NCBI RefSeq assembly: GCF_018854495.1
Contig: NZ_JABBDR010000229.1
Coordinates: forward strand, 1-32,903
Reading direction: 5' to 3'
Length of the DNA stretch: 32,903 bases
Source of the DNA: Acidithiobacillus ferruginosus
GTDB lineage: Bacteria > Pseudomonadota > Gammaproteobacteria > Acidithiobacillales > Acidithiobacillaceae
The translations under genes and the position numbers were made by a program. Position 1 is the first letter of the stretch. The number at the start of each line of letters is the position of its first letter. Below the pieces are notes generated by a model. The model saw only the letters and a program-made list of their open reading frames with translations. It was not told the origin of the DNA and ran no database searches. This document shows positions 1-8,191 of the stretch, piece after piece.

Positions 1-272
1 GATAATCCACTTTCCGCCCCCGCTCTACGACTTACTCCATTTCAGAGAGGCGACAACTACCCTGACACCGGGGGGGTCTGAAGGAAGTCCAATCCGAAAT
101 TGCGGGGCGATGAACAAGAAGCGGATAGGAGGCGTGATGCACCCGGGACGAACGGGCACATGACCGCGAAGTCCTCGACGGGCAACCAGCATTGAAAGCC
201 ATGGAGAAGTCAGCAATCATAGGACCATCAATTTGCTTGATCACACTCACCCCTATCCCGAATAGATGTTAG
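1..272. other. Gene-free left edge; possible mobile-element remnant
   Basis: No convincing gene is seen here. Two overlapping minus-strand frames are open (about 25-216 and 32-250), but their translations are rich in Arg, Ser and Pro, have no recognisable motif, and neither has a clear ribosome binding site. The wording of these translations resembles spurious peptides often produced by non-coding sequence near mobile elements. That is only an impression from memory. No terminal inverted repeat or target duplication is visible inside the window, so a remnant cannot be proved. Confidence 0.3.
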
Positions 273-881
273 ATGACCGACCCCGCAACGTATGGTGATC
301 CCCTCGCCGCGCTACTCACCCGTGTTCGCGAATGCGAACTTTGCGCCGGGCACCTGCCCCTTGGTGCGCGTCCGGTACTGCAGATGGATTCGCGCGCCCG
401 TATTTTGATCGCTGCGCAAGCACCGGGCAGGAAGGTGCACGAAACAGGTATCCCCTTCAACGATGCCAGCGGCGATAGGCTTCGTGTCTGGCTGGGTATC
501 TCCCGAGAGGTGTTCTACGACGCCCGACAGGTGGCGATCGTGCCCATGGGATTCTGTTACCCAGGCACCGGAACGTCCGGAGACTTGCCGCCGCGGCCAG
601 AGTGCGCTCGTGCCTGGCATGGGGAATTGCTGCCGCATTTGCAGCATCTGCAACTCACCCTGGTCATCGGCCAGTATGCCCGGGCTTATCACCTTCCCGC
701 CGAGGCCGGAACGCTGACGGAGGTGGTTCATGCATGGCGCGAAAACTGGCCCAACCGGATACCGCTGCCGCATCCCAGCCCGCGTAATAATCTGTGGCTG
801 AAGCGCAATCCGTGGTTCGAGGAAGAACTCATTCCGGTGCTTCAGGCGCGCGTGGCCGAAGTGCTTGCGCAGGACCGTTAA
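273..881 (+). CDS. Uracil-DNA glycosylase superfamily protein, family-4-like with Fe-S cysteines
   Basis: A 202-residue protein that probably removes uracil from DNA as the first step of base-excision repair. The N-terminal glycosylase motif is visible as QAPGRKVHETGIPFND (residues 49-64). A C-terminal HPSPRN motif (about 167-172) matches the second active-site loop of the superfamily. Four cysteines at 21, 24, 95 and 111 have the CxxC...C...C spacing of family 4 enzymes that bind a 4Fe-4S cluster. Length fits the family (about 200 residues). The ATG at 273 has no strong Shine-Dalgarno sequence, so the start is less certain than the function. It converges on selO with 33 bases between. Substrate preference (uracil or other deaminated bases) cannot be read from sequence. 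Confidence 0.82.
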   Translation: MTDPATYGDPLAALLTRVRECELCAGHLPLGARPVLQMDSRARILIAAQAPGRKVHETGIPFNDASGDRLRVWLGISREVFYDARQVAIVPMGFCYPGTGTSGDLPPRPECARAWHGELLPHLQHLQLTLVIGQYARAYHLPAEAGTLTEVVHAWRENWPNRIPLPHPSPRNNLWLKRNPWFEEELIPVLQARVAEVLAQDR

Positions 882-914
882 CGTGGCGTTCAGGAACGGC
901 GTTATGGTAATGCG

Positions 915-2390
915 TTACGTCCCGCAAAAGGTTTTGAATGGCCCGAAATCCTCTGGGGCGGGCTGGGCATAGCTCTCCAGCCCCGGACGCTCCGCGAAGG
1001 GCTGTTCCAGCACGGCGAGCAGCGCTTTAAACGGGGTGAGGTCCTGGTCCAGCGTGGCGGCGGCCAAGGCTTCCTCCACTTTGTGGTTGCGGGGTATGTA
1101 GAGCGGGTTGACCTGATCCATAGCCGCGGCGCGCGCCGCCGCGGTGGTGTTTTCGTGCGCCAGCCGGGCCTGCCATTGTACCAACCAGAGATCAAACGGT
1201 GCCGGATTAGCAAAGTGGGCCCGGACCTGCGCCGGATCACCGCGCGCTGCCGCTGATAAACCGCGGAAGACCTGGGTGTAGTCGGCATTCTGGCCTTCCA
1301 TGGCGGACAAAAGAGCTTGCGCCAGCGCGAGGTCACCGTCCTCCGACGTGGCCAGGCCCATCTTGGCGCGCATGCCATCGAGCCAGTGGCGGGTGTAGAG
1401 CTTGGGAAACTCGTTGATCTGTTCGGTCAGCAGGCGCACGGCCTCATCGCGGTCGGGGTGAACCAGATCCATCAGGGTTTCGGCGAAGCGCGTGAGATTC
1501 CACTGTGCAATCAATGGTTGGTGGGCGTAGGCATAGCGGCCATGGGCGTCGATGGAGCTGAAAACGGTCTCCGGATCGTAGTTATCCATGAAGGCGCAGG
1601 GGCCGTAATCGATGGTCTCGCCGGCGATGCTCATGTTGTCCGTGTTCATCACACCGTGAATGAAACCGATCAGCATCCAGCGCGCGATCAGGGCCGACTG
1701 TGCGGCGGATACCGCCGCAAACAGCTCCAGATAGGGATTGTCCGCACCTTTCAGGGTGGGATAGTGGCGGGCAATGGTGTAATCAGCCAGTTGTTTGACC
1801 CTGGCGTTTTCGTTGCGTGCGGCAAAGAACTGAAAGGTGCCGACGCGAATATGGCTGGCGGCGATGCGGGTGAGGATGGCGCCGGGGAGCCATGTTTCCC
1901 GACGGACGGTTTCCCCTGTCGTGACGGCGGCCAGCGCGCGGGTCGTGGGTATGCCCAGCGCATGCATGGCTTCGCCGATGACATATTCGCGCAGCACCGG
2001 CCCCAGTACCGCCTTGCCATCGCCACCCCGCGAAAAGGGCGTGCGACCAGAGCCTTTCAGTTGCATATCCCGGCGCCGACCATGGCGATCGATCAGCTCG
2101 CCGAGCAAGAGGGCGCGGCCATCGCCCAATTGCGGGGAGAAATGACCGAATTGGTGCCCCGCATAGGCCTGGGCGAGCGGATGCGATCCTTCCGGCACTT
2201 GGTTTCCCGAGAAAATGGCAGCGCCGAGATCGCTATCCAGCGCCACGCTATCGAGCCCCAGTTCTTCGGCTAGCGCGTAGTTCAATAGCAGCAATCGGGG
2301 CGCCGGAGCAGCGGCGGCCTGCCACGGGGTGAAAAACCCCTCCAGGTCGCGCGCATAGGTATTGTCAAAATGTAATAATGCCTTATCCAT
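915..2390 (-). CDS. selO: Protein adenylyltransferase SelO (YdiU)
   Basis: A 491-residue pseudokinase-fold enzyme of the SelO family. It transfers AMP from ATP to Ser, Thr or Tyr of target proteins and is linked in other bacteria to redox and stress responses. Visible motifs are QLGDGRALLLGE (87-98), the nucleotide-binding MQLKGSGRTPFSR (109-121, Lys112), HGVMNTDN (245-252, with Asp251 as catalytic-type base and Asn252) and DYGPCAFMD (261-269, metal-binding Asp261). The C-terminus ends in Phe-Cys-Gly-Thr, keeping a Cys near the end where animal homologues have selenocysteine. The start codon lies 3 bases after the clpA stop, so it is very probably translated from the clpS-clpA message. Length is normal and no key residue is missing. 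Confidence 0.95.
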   Translation of the reverse strand: MDKALLHFDNTYARDLEGFFTPWQAAAAPAPRLLLLNYALAEELGLDSVALDSDLGAAIFSGNQVPEGSHPLAQAYAGHQFGHFSPQLGDGRALLLGELIDRHGRRRDMQLKGSGRTPFSRGGDGKAVLGPVLREYVIGEAMHALGIPTTRALAAVTTGETVRRETWLPGAILTRIAASHIRVGTFQFFAARNENARVKQLADYTIARHYPTLKGADNPYLELFAAVSAAQSALIARWMLIGFIHGVMNTDNMSIAGETIDYGPCAFMDNYDPETVFSSIDAHGRYAYAHQPLIAQWNLTRFAETLMDLVHPDRDEAVRLLTEQINEFPKLYTRHWLDGMRAKMGLATSEDGDLALAQALLSAMEGQNADYTQVFRGLSAAARGDPAQVRAHFANPAPFDLWLVQWQARLAHENTTAAARAAAMDQVNPLYIPRNHKVEEALAAATLDQDLTPFKALLAVLEQPFAERPGLESYAQPAPEDFGPFKTFCGT

Positions 2391-2393
2391 CCG

Positions 2394-4652
2394 TCAGTCT
2401 TGATGCACGGGCAGCGGTATTTCCAGTTTTACCGCACCGTTCTCCAGGCGCGCAGTGATTCGCGTGCCCTTGGGCAGGTCACCAAAGAGGATATGCTCCG
2501 CCAGCGGCTTCTTCAGGTGCTCCTGAATCACCCGCGTCATTGGCCGTGCGCCCATCTGTGGGTCGTAGCCCTTGTCCGCCAGCCATTGCCGAAGTTCAGC
2601 GCTGATTTCCAGGCTATAGCCCTTTTGCAGCAACTGCTCGTCCAGCTCCATGACGAACTTGTCCACCACGTGTAGCACCGTCTCCTTGGAGAGCGGTGTG
2701 AAGGGTACGACGGCATCCAGGCGATTGCGGAACTCCGGCGCGAAGACCCGGCGGATGGTTTCCATTTCCTGTCCGCCATCACTCTGGGGGGCGTTCATGA
2801 AACCAATATTCGCCTTGCCGCGCGCCTCCGCCCCCGCATTGGTGGTCATGATCAGCACCACATTGCGGAAGTCCACCGTGCGGCCGCCGGCATCTGTCAG
2901 CTTGCCGTGATCCATCACTTGCAGGAGCACATTGAAGATATCCGGGTGGGCCTTCTCAATTTCATCCAACAACAGCACCGCATGTGGATTACGGCTCACC
3001 GCCTCCGTCAGTTGTCCAGCCTGATCATGCCCGACATATCCTGGCGGTGCACCGATGAGTCGTGACACCGTATGCCGTTCCATGTATTCACTCATGTCGA
3101 AGCGCAGTAGCGGAATGCCGAGCAGACTGGCCAACTGCCGGCTGAGTTCGGTCTTACCCACGCCGGTCGGGCCGGAGAAGAGAAAACTCCCCACCGGCTT
3201 TTCATGGTGGCGCAGGCCTGCCCGCGCCATTTTGATGGCCGCAGAGAGTTCGTGGATGGCCTTTTCCTGACCATAGATGACGAATCCCAGATCCCGTTCC
3301 AGATTTTTCAGGGCCTGCCGATCATCGGTAGAGACGCTCTTACCCGGAATACGGGCCACCCGGGCGACCATTTCTTCGATGTCATGCACACCGATGCTCT
3401 TCTTGCGTCGGGAGGCTGGCAAAAGCGCTTGCGCGGCACCTACCTCGTCGATGAGGTCAATGGCCTTGTCGGGTAGATGACGATCGTGGATGTGCTTGAC
3501 GGACAGCTCCACCGCCGCGCGCAATGCCGTGTCGGTATAACGCAGGCCATGATGCTGTTCAAATTGTCCCTTCAGTCCGCGCAAAATCTGCACGGACTCT
3601 TCCTGAGAGGGCTCCGGCACGTCAATTTTCTGGAAGCGGCGGGTTAGCGCGCGATCCTTCTCAAAATACTGGCGGAACTCCTGATATGTGGTCGCCCCGA
3701 TACATTTCAGTTCACCGGAGGCGAGAGCCGGCTTCAGCAGATTGGAGGCATCCATGGCGCCACCCGAAGCGGCCCCGGCGCCGATCAGGGTGTGAATCTC
3801 GTCGATGAACAGGATGCTGTTGGGTTTTTTGCGCAGCGCCTTCAGCACCCCTTTCAGGCGTTCTTCAAAGTCACCCCGGTAGCGGGATCCGGCGATCAGC
3901 GCCCCCAAATCCAGGGCATAAATCGTCGCGTTTTCCAGCATCTCCGGCACCTTGCCGGCGACAACGGCACGCGCAAGGCCCTCGACGATGGCGGTTTTCC
4001 CGACACCTGGTTCACCGACGAAGAGGGGATTGTTTTTCCGGCGCCGTGCCAGCACCTGCAGGGCCCGGATCAACTCCTCCTGGCGTCCTATCAGCGGGTC
4101 CAGCCGTCCTGCCCGTGCCATGGCGTTGAGGTTGCGCGCATAGGCTGTGAGCGGATCCTTGCTGTCTCCCTTCTTTTCCGTGGTACCCTCGACTTCCTCT
4201 TCTTCCTCATCCATGACTTCATCCTTGCGCATGCCGTGCGCCAGAAAATTGACCACATCGAGTCTTGTCACATGTTCTTTCTGTAGGAAATAAACAGCGT
4301 GGGATTCCCTTTCGGCGAAAATGGCGACAATGACGTTCGCCCCCGAAACCGCATCCTTACCCGCCGACTGCACATGGTAGAGAGCGCGCTGAATGACCCG
4401 CTGAAAACCTATGGACGGCTGGGTATTGACGGTGCCCGCCGGACCCATGGCGGGCACTTTGCGTTCCAGAAACTGCCGTAGTTCCACAGACAGATGGCTG
4501 CGGTCGGCGCCACAGGCGCTGAGCACATCCATACCGTCGGGGTTGTCCAGCAGGGCCAGTAGGAGATGTTCCACGGAGGCATATTCATGTCCGTACTGGC
4601 GGGCAATCTGGAAGGCCTGATTGATGGACTGTTCCAGGGGTTTGTCGATCAT
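2394..4652 (-). CDS. clpA: ATP-dependent Clp protease ATP-binding subunit ClpA
   Basis: A 752-residue AAA+ unfoldase that feeds substrates to the ClpP peptidase in the cytoplasm. The order is: N-terminal Clp repeat domain (1-140), an acidic linker (147-156), AAA domain 1 with Walker A GEPGVGKT (213-220) and Walker B LFIDE (281-285), and AAA domain 2 with Walker A GPTGVGKT (494-501) and Walker B LLLDE (560-564). Pore loops GSRYRG (255-260) and GYVG (538-541) are present. An Ile-Gly-Phe ClpP-docking tripeptide sits at 616-618. There is no long coiled-coil middle domain, which separates it from ClpB and ClpC. It begins 3 bases after clpS and ends 3 bases before selO. clpP is not in the window. 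Confidence 0.97.
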   Translation of the reverse strand: MIDKPLEQSINQAFQIARQYGHEYASVEHLLLALLDNPDGMDVLSACGADRSHLSVELRQFLERKVPAMGPAGTVNTQPSIGFQRVIQRALYHVQSAGKDAVSGANVIVAIFAERESHAVYFLQKEHVTRLDVVNFLAHGMRKDEVMDEEEEEVEGTTEKKGDSKDPLTAYARNLNAMARAGRLDPLIGRQEELIRALQVLARRRKNNPLFVGEPGVGKTAIVEGLARAVVAGKVPEMLENATIYALDLGALIAGSRYRGDFEERLKGVLKALRKKPNSILFIDEIHTLIGAGAASGGAMDASNLLKPALASGELKCIGATTYQEFRQYFEKDRALTRRFQKIDVPEPSQEESVQILRGLKGQFEQHHGLRYTDTALRAAVELSVKHIHDRHLPDKAIDLIDEVGAAQALLPASRRKKSIGVHDIEEMVARVARIPGKSVSTDDRQALKNLERDLGFVIYGQEKAIHELSAAIKMARAGLRHHEKPVGSFLFSGPTGVGKTELSRQLASLLGIPLLRFDMSEYMERHTVSRLIGAPPGYVGHDQAGQLTEAVSRNPHAVLLLDEIEKAHPDIFNVLLQVMDHGKLTDAGGRTVDFRNVVLIMTTNAGAEARGKANIGFMNAPQSDGGQEMETIRRVFAPEFRNRLDAVVPFTPLSKETVLHVVDKFVMELDEQLLQKGYSLEISAELRQWLADKGYDPQMGARPMTRVIQEHLKKPLAEHILFGDLPKGTRITARLENGAVKLEIPLPVHQD

Positions 4653-4655
4653 GGT

Positions 4656-4964
4656 TTACTCCTTTTCCATGATACAGCGTAGCGGATGCTGATGTTGCCG
4701 TGCGTCGGCGGTGACCAGGGCCACCTTGGTTTCTGCGAGATCATAAGGAAAAATCCCGCACAATCCCCTACCCTGCTGATGGACGGCCATCATCACTGCC
4801 ACTGCCTCGTCATGGGGCTTATGAAAATACGCTTCGAGAATATGCACGACATAGTCCATGGGCGTGAAATCATCATTTACCAGTAGTACCCGGTACATGC
4901 GGGGCTCCTGTGCCTGCGGTTCGCGCTCCAGGATGGTACTGCGACGATGTTGCGTTCTACCCAT
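4656..4964 (-). CDS. clpS: ClpS adaptor protein of the N-end rule pathway
   Basis: A small cytoplasmic adaptor that binds the ClpA N-domain and delivers N-degron substrates. The core has the family signature VLLVNDDFTPMDYVVHIL, with the Asn-Asp-Asp triad of the N-degron pocket, then AVHQQGRGLCG and ETKVALV. I chose the ATG at 4964 (102 residues) because GGAG lies 8 bases upstream and the resulting length matches known ClpS proteins (about 106). An in-frame ATG at 5000 would give 114 residues, but it has only a distant AAGG and overlaps the -10 of a plausible promoter (4999-5027). First gene of clpS-clpA-selO. Confidence 0.93.
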   Translation of the reverse strand: MGRTQHRRSTILEREPQAQEPRMYRVLLVNDDFTPMDYVVHILEAYFHKPHDEAVAVMMAVHQQGRGLCGIFPYDLAETKVALVTADARQHQHPLRCIMEKE

Positions 4965-4998
4965 GACCTGCACTCCATAACGTTTACTATTCGCTGTC

Positions 4999-5027
4999 AT
5001 TGTGGCGCCTGCCTTCTGCGCTGGCAA
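4999..5027 (-). promoter_or_regulatory. Candidate sigma70 promoter of clpS-clpA-selO
   Basis: On the minus strand TTGCCA (5027-5022) and CACAAT (5004-4999) are separated by 17 bases. The -35 matches 5 of 6 and the -10 matches 4 of 6 consensus positions. Transcription would begin near 4992, downstream of the ATG at 5000 and upstream of the ATG at 4964, which supports the shorter ClpS. Prediction only. Confidence 0.4.
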
Positions 5028-5092
5028 GGTGTCCCATGAGCCAGTTCCGCATCAGCCACGTCCTTCGAAGATGGGCGCGCGGGCGGTGAAAA

Positions 5093-5122
5093 AAAAGCGC
5101 CGGGAATCTCCCGGCGCTTTTT
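5093..5122 (-). terminator. Intrinsic terminator of the ppiC operon (symmetric)
   Basis: A perfect 9-bp stem GCGCCGGGA / TCCCGGCGC with a 3-base loop (5097-5117), flanked by A-runs on the left and T-runs on the right, so it can work in both directions. It lies 18 bases past the PpiC stop codon and closes that minus-strand operon before clpS begins. Confidence 0.9.
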
Positions 5123-5140
5123 GTTTGGGCGATACCAAAA

Positions 5141-5917
5141 TTACTTGGTGATATTGATCTTCGCCTGGCTGCGCAGGTTGGAGACGAACTTGGCGGCCTC
5201 CTGCTGCTGCAGTTGCATCTTGATGCGATCCTTCATGGTACTCAGCGGCGGGGGGGTCAGGGCACGCGTCGCCTGTACCTCGATCACATGGTAGCCGAAC
5301 TGGGTCTGCACCGGGCCAACGGGCTTGTCGATAGGAGCAGTCTCAATGGCCTGAGCGAAGGGTGGAACGACCATGCCAGGGACAATCCAGCCCAGCTCGC
5401 CACCATGAGCGGCGCTGGCCTTGTCGATGGAGTATTTTTCCGCCAGAGCGGAGAACTTCTGACCGGCCTTGAGATCGCCCATGACCTTGTCGGCCTCGGC
5501 CTTCGTCTTCACCAGGATGTGACGCACTTCAAATTCCTTCTTGCCCATGGCCTGAACGAATTTGTTGTAGGAGTTCTGAATGTCGGTTTCCGGAATGGGG
5601 TGCTCTTTCACGTACTGTTCGACCGCCGCATCGGCTAGAATCTGACGCTTGGCCATAGCCAGGCGCTCTTTCACGTCAGCGGTCTGGCCCAGCTTGTGAT
5701 TGACGGCGTACTGCGAAAGCACTTCCATGTTGACCAGATTCTGCACCACCTGCTCGCGGGCATTGGGCTCCTTGGCGAGCGCCGGGCTCATGGACATGAT
5801 GGCCTGCACCTCGCTGTTATCAATGGTGGCGCCATTGACGGTGGCGACGGGGGCAGCAAAAGCAGGTATAGCAAAAGCGCTGACAGTGGCAGCAAGAATG
5901 ACCACGCGAAGTTTCAT
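5141..5917 (-). CDS. Periplasmic PpiC-type (parvulin) peptidyl-prolyl isomerase
   Basis: A 258-residue exported foldase of the SurA/PpiD/PrsA group. Residues 1-21 form a Sec signal peptide ending Ala-Phe-Ala. Residues 23-125 resemble the SurA-type N-terminal chaperone region. A single parvulin domain spans about 129-215 with RHILV (132-136), HGGELGW (171-177) and FGYHVI (207-212). It probably catalyses prolyl isomerisation and assists folding of periplasmic or outer-membrane proteins. The start is supported by AAGGA about 6 bases upstream. It lies 15 bases after the DJ-1 gene, so the two are likely co-transcribed and end at the terminator at 5093-5122. Full SurA has two parvulin domains; this has one, so I do not call it surA. 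Confidence 0.9.
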   Translation of the reverse strand: MKLRVVILAATVSAFAIPAFAAPVATVNGATIDNSEVQAIMSMSPALAKEPNAREQVVQNLVNMEVLSQYAVNHKLGQTADVKERLAMAKRQILADAAVEQYVKEHPIPETDIQNSYNKFVQAMGKKEFEVRHILVKTKAEADKVMGDLKAGQKFSALAEKYSIDKASAAHGGELGWIVPGMVVPPFAQAIETAPIDKPVGPVQTQFGYHVIEVQATRALTPPPLSTMKDRIKMQLQQQEAAKFVSNLRSQAKINITK

Positions 5918-5932
5918 AAATTTTCCTTCAGG

Positions 5933-6544
5933 TTAAGTGATGCTGGCCCTATTATCCATAGTGGCGGACAAAGGGGAAGTCTCAGGGGTGCTACGTTGCA
6001 GTGGTGCCTCCGTTTCCTGACGTTTTTCAGGGCCGAGAAGGAGTTCCACCAGGGTAAGGGCAAAATCCATGGCTGTACCCGGTCCGCGGGATGTGATCAG
6101 AGGACCGTCGACCACTACGGCATTTTCCTGGTAGGTATAATCCCGGCTCTGCGGATCGAGGGTGCCGGGATAAGCGGTGACCTGACGGCCATCGAGCAGG
6201 TGATGGGCCGCCAGCAAGCCGGGTGCGGCACAGATGGCGGCTATGATCTGCCCCTGCCGGGTTCTTTCCTGCAGGAGCCCGATGAGCGGCTGATGCTTTG
6301 CCATGCGCTCTACACCCCCGATCCCGCCGGGAAGCAGAATCACATCGATATCCGCGTCGGCCACATCGGCCAACAGCGCGTCTGGTTGCAGGCGCAGGCC
6401 CCGTCCACCGGTGACCAACCCGTTTTCCAGTCCGGCGAGGACCACATGCAAACCCGCCCGTCGCAGAATATCGCAGGAGATCACTACCTCCATATCCTCA
6501 AAACCATCCGCTACGGGGATCAGCACCTGTATCGCAGAAGTCAC
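5933..6544 (-). CDS. DJ-1/PfpI family protein
   Basis: A 203-residue cytoplasmic protein of the DJ-1/YajL/ThiJ group. The family nucleophile is Cys105 in AAICAAPGLLA, and the partner acid is Glu16 in DGFEDMEV. LLPGG (70-74) forms the usual glycine turn. Members are reported as glyoxalases, protein or nucleotide deglycases, or redox-stress chaperones; which applies here is not visible. A tail of about 25 residues, rich in Glu, Thr and Ser (about 175-203), extends past the usual domain end. The start is a GTG at 6544 with AGAGGAG about 10 bases upstream. The next Met (residue 18) would remove the Glu16 strand, so the GTG is preferred. Confidence 0.88.
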   Translation of the reverse strand: MTSAIQVLIPVADGFEDMEVVISCDILRRAGLHVVLAGLENGLVTGGRGLRLQPDALLADVADADIDVILLPGGIGGVERMAKHQPLIGLLQERTRQGQIIAAICAAPGLLAAHHLLDGRQVTAYPGTLDPQSRDYTYQENAVVVDGPLITSRGPGTAMDFALTLVELLLGPEKRQETEAPLQRSTPETSPLSATMDNRASIT

Positions 6545-6680
6545 TGGCGTCTTGCTCCTCTTGAGAAAAAATGCACGACCGCCTCCCGCCCACCAATCGG
6601 GAAATCATATTGGATTGGACCATGTTGGCGCAGAATTTATCCATGCTCAAGGCATATAGAACAAAACAGTCCTGGCCGGA

Positions 6681-8129
6681 TCATTGTCCCACTGCCTTCG
6701 GAAGGGGGATCACCATGGTGACGCTATGCCCCTTTTCCTGCACCGGGACCGCCTGGTTTTGCAGAATGGCGAGCGCTTCGCGCAAGGGGTAATCCTTCAC
6801 CAGATTCGGTTTCAGGATGCTGCTGGCGGCTATGGCCTCGTCTGCGGCCGTGGATTCGGTAGCGGCGGTCGGTGTCGCCACTGTGGCGGAAGCCGGCAGG
6901 GCGATGGTGTACCGGGGTGTGGCCTTGCGGCACTCGTCCGGCGCTTTCAGCACGCCATGTAGTTCCGACTCCTTCAGGAGATCCGCATCCAGTGCGCGCA
7001 GCCGCGCATTGGATGGCTGCACCTCGATGTTGGGGACGATGCCCTCGCTCTGGATGGAGCAGCCCGCTGGGGTGTAATAAAGTGCCGTCGTCAGTTTGAG
7101 GGCGCCGCCGTTGCTCAGCGGTATCACCGTCTGTACCGATCCCTTGCCAAAGGTGCGCTGACCCATGATCAGGGCGCGGTGGTCATCCTTGAGCGCGCCG
7201 GTAACGATTTCCGCTGCCGAAGCCGAGCCGCCATTGACGAGTACGATCATGGGGGCGCCGTGGAGGTAATCGGGTCCGTGGGCGGAGAAACGCATATCGC
7301 TGTCGTCGGTGCGCCCTTTGGTATAGACGATCAGCCCTTTGTTGAGGAAGGTGTCCGCTGTCTCGACCCCTGCTCCGAGCACCCCCCCCGGATTGTTGCG
7401 GAGGTCGAGGATCAGACCTTTGAGGTGCCCGTTGGCTTCCTGCTCCAGATGCTCCACCGCCTTGCGGGTTGCGCTGCCGGTGTTTTCCTGAAACTGACTG
7501 ACGCGGATGTAGCCATAACCGGGCGCCAGCATGGCAGAGCGCACGCTCTGCACCTTGATGATGGCGCGGGTCAGGGTCAGGGTCAGGGGTTGTGTCTGAT
7601 GCGGCCGCAAAATAGTCAGGGTTACCGGTGTTCCGGGCTTGCCACGCATCATGTCCACGGTTTTCTGCAGGGCGATGCCCTGCAGGGCCTTATGGTCAAT
7701 TTTGATAATGATATCGCCTGGTTCGATGCCAGCCTTGGCGGCCGGCGTACCGTCAATGGCGCTGATGACCTTGAGTACGCCATGCTCGCCGGTCACTTCA
7801 ATGCCCAGCCCGCCAAATTTGCCGTTGGTGAACACCTGCATTTCCTTGAATTCTTTGGGCGTTAGATAGGCGGAGTGGGGGTCCAGGGCGCTGACCATGC
7901 CGTTGATGGCGCCATCCATCAGTTTTTTGTCGGAAGTGGGGTCGACGTAATGAGATTTGACGATCCCGAAGACCTGACTAAAAGTCTGGATCTGTTCCAA
8001 AGGGATGCTATTTTGATCCTTTGCCGCGTGAACGGTGACGGCAAAACTGGCGCTGACACCCAGAACGAGCCCGACGCTGACGCCCAGCAGGGTACCGGAG
8101 CGCGGCTTGGGGAAGCGGGGAACGGACAT
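6681..8129 (-). CDS. ctpA: C-terminal processing protease CtpA/Prc family (S41)
   Basis: A 482-residue exported serine protease. A signal or membrane anchor lies at 12-36. A PDZ domain (about 105-185) binds substrate C-termini. The S41 catalytic domain carries the nucleophile Ser302 in NGGSASAAE and general-base Lys329 in TFGKGSVQ, with LDLRNNPGG (241-249) as the conserved core. The C-terminal tail (about 415-482) is Ala/Thr-rich. I chose the ATG at 8129 because GGAG lies 9 bases upstream; a TTG 15 bases earlier is in frame but has poorer support. It lies 62 bases after envC, a neighbour order (gpmI-envC-ctpA) common in proteobacteria and consistent with control of peptidoglycan hydrolases in the periplasm. 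Confidence 0.94.
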   Translation of the reverse strand: MSVPRFPKPRSGTLLGVSVGLVLGVSASFAVTVHAAKDQNSIPLEQIQTFSQVFGIVKSHYVDPTSDKKLMDGAINGMVSALDPHSAYLTPKEFKEMQVFTNGKFGGLGIEVTGEHGVLKVISAIDGTPAAKAGIEPGDIIIKIDHKALQGIALQKTVDMMRGKPGTPVTLTILRPHQTQPLTLTLTRAIIKVQSVRSAMLAPGYGYIRVSQFQENTGSATRKAVEHLEQEANGHLKGLILDLRNNPGGVLGAGVETADTFLNKGLIVYTKGRTDDSDMRFSAHGPDYLHGAPMIVLVNGGSASAAEIVTGALKDDHRALIMGQRTFGKGSVQTVIPLSNGGALKLTTALYYTPAGCSIQSEGIVPNIEVQPSNARLRALDADLLKESELHGVLKAPDECRKATPRYTIALPASATVATPTAATESTAADEAIAASSILKPNLVKDYPLREALAILQNQAVPVQEKGHSVTMVIPLPKAVGQ

Positions 8130-8191
8130 AGATAAAATCTCCAAAGTGTGGGTCCAGCGCAGGGGGTTTGGCAGAACCGGCAGCGTGATTC

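Noticed and set aside
882..914. Short inverted repeats between the UDG gene and selO that might end transcription
   Set aside because: The best stem has five pairs with a two-base loop, and no T-tract follows.
1317..2273. A 318-codon plus-strand open frame
   Set aside because: Wholly antisense to selO, with no ribosome binding site or recognisable family sequence; a GC-rich shadow frame.
5696..6721. A 341-codon plus-strand open frame across ppiC and the DJ-1 gene
   Set aside because: Antisense to two well-supported genes and of composition typical of shadow frames.
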